This document shows, piece after piece, positions 1-4,177 of a DNA stretch of 5,123 nt. This stretch comes from JBLHIK01 sp047614005 (GTDB lineage: Bacteria > Patescibacteriota > Minisyncoccia > Phycocordibacterales > UBA1006). The stretch lies in the NCBI GenBank assembly GCA_047614005.1, contig JBLHIK010000028.1, positions 1-5,123 on the forward strand, read 5' to 3'. Numbering within the stretch: position 1 is the stretch's first letter; each line of letters opens with the position of its first letter. A program made the translations under genes and the position numbers. The notes below the pieces were generated by a model that saw only the letters and a program-made list of their open reading frames with translations, was not told the origin of the DNA and searched no databases.

Positions 1-1498
1 TAAGAATACGGATGCGGTCAATGGTCTTAATATCACTATGTAAATATTCTGCTTTTATTCCTTCGTCCTTAAGGAATTCAGACAAATCTTCTGCCATTTT
101 CTTTGTCAGTGTTGTACACAAAATACTATTTCCTTTCTCTATTTCTTTTTGAGCTTCTTGTATAAAATCTTTGACCTGTCCTTCATATTTTCCTTTTGGA
201 ATAATAGGTCGCACATCTATCTCAGGATCCACAAGACCAGTCGGACGAATCACTTGCTCAACTATCTGATCGCTTATTTCTTTCTCTACACCCCCTGGAG
301 TAGCAGAGACATAAATGGTCTGTCCTACTTTCTTTTCAAATTCTTCATACTTCAAAGGTCTATTGTCTCTTGCTGATGGCAACCTGAAACCATATTCAAT
401 GAGATTGTTTTTACGAGAAGCATCTCCGGCATGCATGGCGCGAAGCTGAGGCAATGTCACATGAGATTCATCCACGACAGTCAAAAAATCTGGTGAGCCG
501 TCTTTCTTGTGCGGAAAATATGAGATCAAAGTCTCTGGCGCTTCACCTTCTTTTTTGCCCGAGAGATGACGAGAGTAATTTTCAATACCAGAACAATATC
601 CAATCTCTTCCATCATTGCGAGGTCGTAGTTTGTCCTGCGCTTTAGTCTCTCTGCTTCAAGTAAAAGTCCTTTTTTCTCGAGAAAAGAAAGGTGAATCTT
701 GAGCTCTTTGCGTATTGCTTTGATCGCTTTTGTCTTTTTTTCGTCGTTGGTCATAAAATGCTTTGCTGGAAAAATAAACACTGACTCAATATCTTCTTCC
801 ATAAAGGTACTTGAAACGGGATCCATTTTGTCGATACGTACCAAAATATTTCCCTCGAGCTCCAATCTGTACGTAAAAGTATCAGCAACAGGCATAATCT
901 CTATGACATTTCCCAGTACACGAAAAGAAGAATTGGCAACATCGGCAGTAGTACGACTATAGTGCATAGAAACAAACATCTTCATAAGATCATTTCGTGC
1001 ATAAGTATCTCCTTTTTTCAAAAACAAATTATGTGCTAAATAATCTTCCGGACTACCAAGACCATATATACATGACACTGACGCAACGATAATAGTGTCA
1101 GGGCGTGATAGAAGAGACTGTGTGGACGCATGACGCAATCTATCTATCTTTTCGTTTATAGATGCATCTTTCTCAATAAAGGTATCTGAAACCGCAATAT
1201 ATGCTTCTGGTTGATAATAATCATAATAGGAAACAAAATAATGTACAGCGTTGTTTGGAAAAAACTCTCGAAATTCTTGAGCAAGCTGTGCTGCAAGTGT
1301 TTTATTGTGAGCAATAACGAGAGTTGTCTTTTGTGTTTGTTCTATGACATTTGCTATCGTAAATGTTTTTCCTGTTCCTGTCGCACCTAAAAGTGTCTGC
1401 TTGCCCATACCCTTCTTCAGACCAGCAACAAGAGATTTGATGGCTTCAGGCTGGTCACCTGATGGAGTATATTCATGCTGTAGGTCAAATTGATTCAT
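1..1498 (-). CDS. uvrB: UvrABC excinuclease subunit B, N-terminal ~499 residues (3' end outside window)
   Basis: UvrB is the DNA-damage verification subunit of cytoplasmic nucleotide excision repair. It is loaded by UvrA and later recruits UvrC for incision. Translating the minus strand from 1498 gives an uninterrupted frame starting MNQFDLQHEYTPSGDQPEAI. Walker A GATGTGKT is at residues 38-45. The damage-probing beta-hairpin YFVSYYDYYQPEAY is at about 87-100, followed by SDTFIEKDASINEKIDRLR. The DEAD-like motif II is VVDESH, with D343 and E344. Helicase motifs YVSATPG and QVIRPTGLVDPEIDVRP follow, and the window ends in YLHSDIKTIDRIRIL. The family is about 660-700 aa, so the last helicase motifs and the UvrC-binding UVR domain lie beyond the edge. 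An in-frame ATG at 1516 would add MCNNAR; 1498 is preferred because family members begin near F-x-L-x-x-x-Y-x-P-x-G-D-Q-P and a -10-like element lies between the two ATGs. No Shine-Dalgarno sequence is seen. It follows the terminator of the upstream cassette, so it probably has its own promoter. Confidence 0.97.
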   Translation of the reverse strand, partial: MNQFDLQHEYTPSGDQPEAIKSLVAGLKKGMGKQTLLGATGTGKTFTIANVIEQTQKTTLVIAHNKTLAAQLAQEFREFFPNNAVHYFVSYYDYYQPEAYIAVSDTFIEKDASINEKIDRLRHASTQSLLSRPDTIIVASVSCIYGLGSPEDYLAHNLFLKKGDTYARNDLMKMFVSMHYSRTTADVANSSFRVLGNVIEIMPVADTFTYRLELEGNILVRIDKMDPVSSTFMEEDIESVFIFPAKHFMTNDEKKTKAIKAIRKELKIHLSFLEKKGLLLEAERLKRRTNYDLAMMEEIGYCSGIENYSRHLSGKKEGEAPETLISYFPHKKDGSPDFLTVVDESHVTLPQLRAMHAGDASRKNNLIEYGFRLPSARDNRPLKYEEFEKKVGQTIYVSATPGGVEKEISDQIVEQVIRPTGLVDPEIDVRPIIPKGKYEGQVKDFIQEAQKEIEKGNSILCTTLTKKMAEDLSEFLKDEGIKAEYLHSDIKTIDRIRIL

Positions 1499-1514
1499 GC
1501 GTGCATTATTGCAC
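1499..1514 (-). promoter_or_regulatory. Candidate extended -10 promoter and overlapping inverted repeat at the uvrB start
   Basis: Reading the minus strand, TGC-AATAAT (1513-1505) resembles an extended -10 element (AATAAT matches 5 of 6 bases of TATAAT). Its last base is 6 nt before the uvrB ATG, so transcription would begin at or next to the start codon and give a leaderless mRNA. The -10 is embedded in a perfect inverted repeat, GTGCA-N4-TGCAC (1501-1514), which could be an operator or chance. No good -35 is visible 16-18 nt upstream. The repeat does not match the E. coli LexA pattern CTG-N10-CAG. The call rests on spacing and motif shape only. Confidence 0.4.
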
Positions 1515-1534
1515 ATATGAAGAAAATAAGTAAT

Positions 1535-1572
1535 AAAAAAACCGCCACATATCATAAATGACATGGGCGGTT
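1535..1572 (-). terminator. Intrinsic terminator of the 161-aa gene (copy 1 of a repeated terminator)
   Basis: On the minus strand the arm AACCGCC (1572-1566) pairs with GGCGGTT (1546-1540). Inside it, CATGTCAT pairs with ATGATATG, with one bulged T and one G-U pair. That makes about 15 paired positions around a very small loop, followed by a run of seven T (1541-1535). It lies about 30 nt after the stop codon of the 161-aa gene. This is a textbook rho-independent terminator for leftward transcription and separates the cassettes from uvrB. Confidence 0.92.
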
Positions 1573-1601
1573 AACATTGTAGACAATAGCTACTTCACTT
1601 T

Positions 1602-2087
1602 TTATTCGTAGTTAGCAATACAAACAACAGAAGCAATAATAGAAGCAATAATCCAGATCAGAAACTTAAAATTATGAGGATAAATAGATATCCCTGTTGG
1701 CACAGTTACTTGTGTTCCATTGTTTGTATGGTCAAGTAATGTTTCTCCTATTTTCATAAGTAAATTACTTTCTTCGAGATCTGAAATGATTTCCAAATTA
1801 GCTCCTTTTAAATTAGCTAGGGTGGACTTCAGATTTTCATACCAAAAAGATACCTCTTCATCTGGAGTATTATAAACAATTGAAGTATAACCTGTGGTTA
1901 AGTTATTAGCCTCAATATAATCCAATGCCTTATCTAACTCTCTTAGTGCTAATTCAATACTATTTGAATCAGCTGCTCTTTTAATATAGCCTTCGCAATT
2001 TTGATCAAACTGAATATAAAAAACAACTCTTACTACAAACCATCCAATAAGCAAAATTAGACTAATAATCAATAAATATTTTTTCAT
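1602..2087 (-). CDS. Uncharacterised two-TM membrane protein, 161 aa (cassette 1 cargo)
   Basis: The protein has a hydrophobic N-terminal segment (residues 4-24, LLIISLILLIGWFVV...), a soluble middle of about 110 residues, and a second hydrophobic segment at 141-158 (FLIWIIASIIASVVCIAN). The ends are therefore probably cytoplasmic and the middle extracytoplasmic, or the reverse. The middle holds CEGYIKRAADSNSIELALRELDK and related text at 31-53, YTSIVYNTPDEEVSFWYENL at 67-86, a helical segment at 96-119, and TVPTGISIYP at 128-137. I recall similar 'C-x-G-Y-x-K-R-A-A-D ... GYTS ... FWY-x-N-L' proteins annotated as hypothetical in several phyla, but cannot name a family. C31 lies just after the first membrane segment but is not in a lipobox. 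The start at 2087 is fixed by the shared leader, which ends 8 nt after the hairpin, as in the neighbouring cassette. No Shine-Dalgarno sequence is present. Codons are AT-rich compared with tgt and uvrB. Function unknown. Confidence 0.85.
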   Translation of the reverse strand: MKKYLLIISLILLIGWFVVRVVFYIQFDQNCEGYIKRAADSNSIELALRELDKALDYIEANNLTTGYTSIVYNTPDEEVSFWYENLKSTLANLKGANLEIISDLEESNLLMKIGETLLDHTNNGTQVTVPTGISIYPHNFKFLIWIIASIIASVVCIANYE

Positions 2088-2095
2088 AACTGTAA

Positions 2096-2146
2096 ATTTA
2101 ATTGGTTATTTCAAGCCCCAAAAGAACCTCAAATAACCAATTAAAT
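2096..2146 (-). promoter_or_regulatory. Leader hairpin of cassette 1, next to the start codon
   Basis: In the RNA, a 16-nt arm (ATTTAATTGGTTATTT, 2146-2131) pairs perfectly with its complement (2111-2096). A G-G mismatch follows (2130/2112). Then AGGTTC (2129-2124) pairs with GGGCTT (2118-2113) using G-U pairs, around a 5-nt loop. The 3' arm ends only 8 nt before the ATG at 2087 and no U-run follows, so it is not a terminator. It would have to be unfolded for ribosome entry, which suggests translational control or a DNA-level role as a palindrome. Confidence 0.75.
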
Positions 2147-2162
2147 ATATGTAAAAGAGCAT
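2106..2162 (-). CDS. Possible 18-codon leader peptide (uORF), copy 1
   Basis: An ATG at 2162 opens a frame encoding MLFYIYLIGYLRFFWGLK and stopping with TAA at 2106-2108. Seven of 18 residues are aromatic. The stop codon sits in the 3' arm of the leader hairpin, 18 nt before the main gene start, so translating it would melt the hairpin. No Shine-Dalgarno sequence precedes it. The copy in cassette 2 differs by one residue (Y6 to D). Because the whole block is nearly identical, preservation of the frame is not independent evidence of translation. Confidence 0.25.
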   Translation of the reverse strand: MLFYIYLIGYLRFFWGLK

Positions 2163-2176
2163 CGTAATTTACACAT

Positions 2177-2204
2177 ATAATATCATATATAAAATAAAAA
2201 GCAA
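2177..2204 (-). promoter_or_regulatory. Promoter of cassette 1
   Basis: On the minus strand, TTGCTT (2204-2199) as -35 is followed after 16 nt by TATTAT (2182-2177) as -10. A TGA immediately before the -10 makes it an extended -10 element. Predicted transcription start is near 2170, giving a leader of about 83 nt. The same promoter is repeated in cassette 2. Confidence 0.65.
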
Positions 2205-2206
2205 GT

Positions 2207-2251
2207 CTTTTTTTGAATTAACTCTTAAATTGATATGCAGAGTGTTTACCT
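2207..2251. other. 45-bp spacer between the two cassettes
   Basis: This short stretch lies between the end of the terminator block of cassette 2 and the promoter block of cassette 1. It contains a seven-T run at 2208-2214 and no repeat shared with either outer cassette boundary. No direct repeat flanking the cassettes that could be a target-site duplication is visible. No other function is seen. Confidence 0.5.
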
Positions 2252-2256
2252 GTAAT

Positions 2257-2293
2257 AAAAAAACCGCCACATATCATAAATGACATGGGCGGT
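2257..2293 (-). terminator. Intrinsic terminator of the 174-aa gene (copy 2)
   Basis: This has the same hairpin as the terminator at 1535-1572. The 42 bases at 2252-2293 are identical to 1530-1571, and divergence begins at the outermost base of the stem (GTTACC here, GTTAACC there). The seven-T run on the minus strand is 2263-2257. It begins only about 10 nt after the stop codon of the 174-aa gene. Confidence 0.92.
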
Positions 2294-2302
2294 AACAAGA
2301 TA

Positions 2303-2827
2303 TTATTTATTTTTAAATAATAAATATCTTTCATGTAAAAATAAAAAATTTTGCAGATACTCCGAATATTGTCCGAGTGTATCTCCTTGGTATTTCATTA
2401 ATACAGGTTTCAGTGTTTTAAATTTTTCTTTATTTAGAAAAATCACTGAGTAGCAAGTAAAAGATACAGGAAGTGAGTCATTTTCATAATACACTCCTCC
2501 AAGAAAATGATTAAATTCTTCTCTGCATCCTTCATTAACAATGAAGGATATTATCTCATACATATTGGAATATAAGATATCGTAGGTGACATCTTCGCTT
2601 TCGATATTCATGAGAGTTTCATTAAACAAAGCAATGCTTAGTGAATCTTGCTCAATCTGAGTGAGATTTTCACCAAGCAAAGCAATGCTTAGTGAATCTC
2701 TCTCACTATTAGTGAGATTTTCATTAAGTAAAGTAATACTTAATGAGTCTTTCTCACTATTAGTGAGAGTTTGTGCTTTTAAGTTTAAACTTAACAACAC
2801 AAGACTTAAAATTATTATATTTTTCAT
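2303..2827 (-). CDS. Secreted protein with tandem 17-residue repeats, 174 aa (cassette 2 cargo)
   Basis: The N-terminus MKNIIILSLVLLSLNLKAQ is a signal peptide with probable signal peptidase I cleavage after A18 (LKA|Q). This form is especially common in Bacteroidetes. The mature part starts with three 17-residue repeats: LTNSEKDSLSITLLNEN (21-37), LTNSERDSLSIALLGEN (38-54) and LTQIEQDSLSIALFNET (55-71). A decayed fourth copy, LMNIESEDVTYDILYSN (72-88), leads into a unique C-terminal domain (about 89-174) rich in aromatic residues, with two cysteines (C101, C125) that could form a disulfide. No family is recognised. The start at 2827 is fixed by the shared leader, 8 nt from the hairpin. It shares promoter, leader and terminator with the 161-aa membrane protein gene, so the two are probably expressed under the same conditions, which does not prove a joint function. 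Sampled coding lines are about 25% GC, well below tgt. Confidence 0.85.
   Translation of the reverse strand: MKNIIILSLVLLSLNLKAQTLTNSEKDSLSITLLNENLTNSERDSLSIALLGENLTQIEQDSLSIALFNETLMNIESEDVTYDILYSNMYEIISFIVNEGCREEFNHFLGGVYYENDSLPVSFTCYSVIFLNKEKFKTLKPVLMKYQGDTLGQYSEYLQNFLFLHERYLLFKNK
2564..2767 (-). repeat. 51-bp in-frame tandem repeats (3 clear copies plus one decayed)
   Basis: The copies are 2717-2767, 2666-2716 and 2615-2665, with a strongly diverged fourth at 2564-2614. Each encodes 17 residues with the core D-S-L-S-I-x-L-x-x-E. Copies 2 and 3 share long identical DNA stretches such as aaagcaatgcttagtgaatct, but all copies have base differences, so expansion is not very recent. Period and frame are exactly conserved. 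Confidence 0.9.
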
Positions 2828-2835
2828 AACTGTAA

Positions 2836-2886
2836 ATTTAATTGGTTATTTCAAGCCCCAAAAGAACCTCAAATAACCAATTAAAT
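2836..2886 (-). promoter_or_regulatory. Leader hairpin of cassette 2
   Basis: Identical in sequence to the hairpin at 2096-2146: a 16-bp perfect stem, a G-G mismatch, a 6-pair inner stem with wobble pairs, and a 5-nt loop. It ends 8 nt before the ATG at 2827. The only base differing between the two leaders (2887) lies immediately outside the stem, so both hairpins are fully preserved. Confidence 0.75.
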
Positions 2887-2902
2887 CTATGTAAAAGAGC
2901 AT
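2846..2902 (-). CDS. Possible 18-codon leader peptide (uORF), copy 2
   Basis: The ATG at 2902 encodes MLFYIDLIGYLRFFWGLK and stops in the leader hairpin at 2846-2848. It differs from copy 1 only at residue 6 (D instead of Y). It has no Shine-Dalgarno sequence. Translation is a possibility only. Confidence 0.25.
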   Translation of the reverse strand: MLFYIDLIGYLRFFWGLK

Positions 2903-2916
2903 CGTAATTTACACAT

Positions 2917-2944
2917 ATAATATCATATATAAAATAAAAAGCAA
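2917..2944 (-). promoter_or_regulatory. Promoter of cassette 2
   Basis: The same elements as in cassette 1: TTGCTT (2944-2939), a 16-nt spacer, and extended -10 TGA-TATTAT with TATTAT at 2922-2917. Predicted start is near 2910. It lies 13 bp or more downstream of the tgt stop codon, with no terminator between. Confidence 0.65.
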
Positions 2945-2959
2945 GTATTTTTACATCTT

Positions 2960-4171
2960 TTATTTAGAAAGATATCGTGTGAGGAATTTTTCTTTGTAGG
3001 CAAAAAAGTCCCCTTCAAGTATCTCGTGACGTATGTTTTCAAACAAGCGAACGATAAAGCGGAGGTTGTGAATAGATGCCAAAGTGCTTGCAAACATCTC
3101 TTTTGCTCGAAAAAGATGTGCTAAATATGCACGAGAATAGTTTGCGCATGTATAGCAGTCGCACTCACTATCGATGGGATCTTTGTCTGTTTTGAAGCGA
3201 GCATTTGTAAGACTTATCTTGCCGTCATGAGTAAAGACCTGAGCATTGCGAGCAACACGAGTAGGAGCGACACAGTCAAAGGTATCACATCCATGTTCTA
3301 CTCCCAAAAAAATATCTTCTGGTTCTCCTATACCGAGCAGGTGTCTTGGTTTATCTTCGGGGAGTTCTTCATTGACCCACCGAACTGCAGTAGGTAAATC
3401 TTCTTTCGTAAATGAACCACCAATACCAAATCCATCAAACCGTTCCATCCCCGCAAGAGTTCGCGCTGACTCACGTCTCAAATCTTCAAACTGACCTCCT
3501 TGTACTACACCAAAAAGCATTTGAGTATTATCAGTATCGAGTTCATCATGAGCATCGATGCTTCTTTTTGCCCAACGATGAGTCCTGTCCATTGCCTCTC
3601 TCTGATAGTCATGAGTAGCAAGAGGAGATGTACATTCATCGAACGCAAAAATAATATCAGCGCCGAGGTTCCACTGAATCTCCATCGAACGCTCTGGTGT
3701 AAGACGATGAGTACTACCATCTCTATATGAACGAAAAGTAACCCCATCTTCATCAATAGTACACATCTTGTCAGCATTACCTGTGCCTCCATCTGCATTA
3801 CGCGCGAGAGTTTTTTCAGTATTACCTGTTGCCACTTTCGATACATGTTCGCCAAAAGCAGCTCCTAATGAAAAGACTTGGAAGCCACCAGAGTCAGTAA
3901 TGGTAGGACCGTGCCAATTCATAAAAGGACCAAAACCTCCAAACTCTTTTATGATTTCATCTCCTGGTTGAAGATACAGATGATAGGTATTTGCAAGAAC
4001 CACTTCTGCTCCTAGGCTTTTTACCTGTTCTGGAGAAAGTGATTTTACAGTAGCTGCCGTACCTACTACTGAAAATGTTGGTGTCTGTATGTCACCATGA
4101 GGTGTATGAATAGTACCCACGCGACCGAGAGTACCTTCGAGCTTTTTATGAATAGAGAAATTTTTCTTCAT
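2960..4171 (-). CDS. tgt: tRNA-guanine transglycosylase (queuosine modification), 403 aa
   Basis: Tgt exchanges guanine-34 of GUN-anticodon tRNAs for a queuosine precursor in the cytoplasm. The base-binding motif TDSGGFQ carries D93, FDEC carries D178, VVQGG carries Q224, and the nucleophile is D299 in FDCVAPTR. The zinc site is C337-x-C339-x2-C342 with H368 26 residues later, the usual spacing. R305 and R308 (PTRVARNA) match the tRNA-contact arginines. Two departures from E. coli-type enzymes are visible. One is an insertion of about 30 residues at roughly 104-137, between SLG and EDGVTFRS. The other is GGSFTKE (251-257) in place of the usual GGLAVGE pocket loop. The length of 403 aa, against about 370-375, is mostly explained by the insertion, which I recall from Patescibacteria Tgts. 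The ATG at 4171 is 6 nt after the mreC stop, with no Shine-Dalgarno sequence, suggesting translational coupling. No queuosine synthesis gene is in view. Confidence 0.96.
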   Translation of the reverse strand: MKKNFSIHKKLEGTLGRVGTIHTPHGDIQTPTFSVVGTAATVKSLSPEQVKSLGAEVVLANTYHLYLQPGDEIIKEFGGFGPFMNWHGPTITDSGGFQVFSLGAAFGEHVSKVATGNTEKTLARNADGGTGNADKMCTIDEDGVTFRSYRDGSTHRLTPERSMEIQWNLGADIIFAFDECTSPLATHDYQREAMDRTHRWAKRSIDAHDELDTDNTQMLFGVVQGGQFEDLRRESARTLAGMERFDGFGIGGSFTKEDLPTAVRWVNEELPEDKPRHLLGIGEPEDIFLGVEHGCDTFDCVAPTRVARNAQVFTHDGKISLTNARFKTDKDPIDSECDCYTCANYSRAYLAHLFRAKEMFASTLASIHNLRFIVRLFENIRHEILEGDFFAYKEKFLTRYLSK

Positions 4172-4177
4172 ATATAA

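Larger units (their letters stand above)
1530..2206 (-). repeat. Expression cassette 1 (promoter-leader / 161-aa gene / terminator)
   Basis: This is one of two tandem units with shared ends and different cores. The right end (2080-2206) matches 2820-2946 with one mismatch (2147 A versus 2887 C). The left end (1530-1571) matches 2252-2293 exactly. The core coding sequence is not evidently related to that of the other unit. The unit ends about 30 bp before the uvrB start, and 45 bp (2207-2251) separate it from unit 2. No terminal inverted repeats, target-site duplication, transposase or integrase were found, so the mechanism that made the array is unknown. Confidence 0.85.
2080..2206 (-). repeat. 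127-bp promoter/leader direct repeat, copy 1
   Basis: This block is identical to 2820-2946 except at 2147 (A here, C at 2887). It covers the -35 and -10 elements, the whole leader, the start codon and the first few bases of the gene (ATGAAAAA). Identity stops abruptly inside the coding sequence on one side and just upstream of the -35 on the other. This is expected if the block is a functional module or a recombination tract. Confidence 0.95.
2252..2946 (-). repeat. Expression cassette 2 (promoter-leader / 174-aa gene / terminator)
   Basis: This second unit has the same plan as 1530-2206: shared 127-bp promoter-leader at 2820-2946, an unrelated central gene, and the shared 42-bp terminator block at 2252-2293. 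Its right end lies 13 bp from the tgt stop codon. No separate terminator for tgt fits in that gap, so transcripts from the mreB-mreC-tgt side may read into this cassette. Confidence 0.85.
2820..2946 (-). repeat. 127-bp promoter/leader direct repeat, copy 2
   Basis: This block matches 2080-2206 at a constant offset of 740 bases with a single substitution (2887 C) and no indel. It carries the promoter, leader hairpin, possible leader peptide and start codon region. Confidence 0.95.

Noticed and set aside
149..962. Plus-strand open frames at 149-376, 454-702 and 699-962
   Set aside because: They lie opposite the clearly conserved uvrB coding frame and their translations show no domain or coding-like composition.
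1576..1587. Small palindrome attgtagacaat between the 161-aa gene stop and its terminator
   Set aside because: Only 5 bp with a 2-base loop; too weak to call, and absent from the other cassette.
2088..2302. Integron attC site between the two cassette genes
   Set aside because: The palindrome has no RYYYAAC/GTTRRRY core pair at its ends (GTTATTT does not fit), each cassette has its own promoter and terminator, and no integrase or attI is in view.
2564..2767. CRISPR-like array because of the regular spacing
   Set aside because: The repeats are contiguous 51-bp units without unique spacers and are in frame within a coding sequence.
2661..2876. Plus-strand 71-codon open frame
   Set aside because: It is the antisense of the tandem repeats and signal peptide of the 174-aa gene; its internal repeat only mirrors that gene.
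1530..2946. IS200/IS605-type or other transposable element with subterminal hairpins
   Set aside because: Each unit has a hairpin near both ends, but there is no transposase, and one hairpin is a typical terminator with a T-run. No target-site signature is seen. Kept only as a possible origin of the cassettes.
3246..3971. Plus- and minus-strand open frames inside tgt (3246-3494, 3412-3618, 3500-3730, 3505-3855 and 3768-3971)
   Set aside because: They overlap the conserved tgt frame, which has all catalytic and zinc motifs; the others are shadows in alternative frames.
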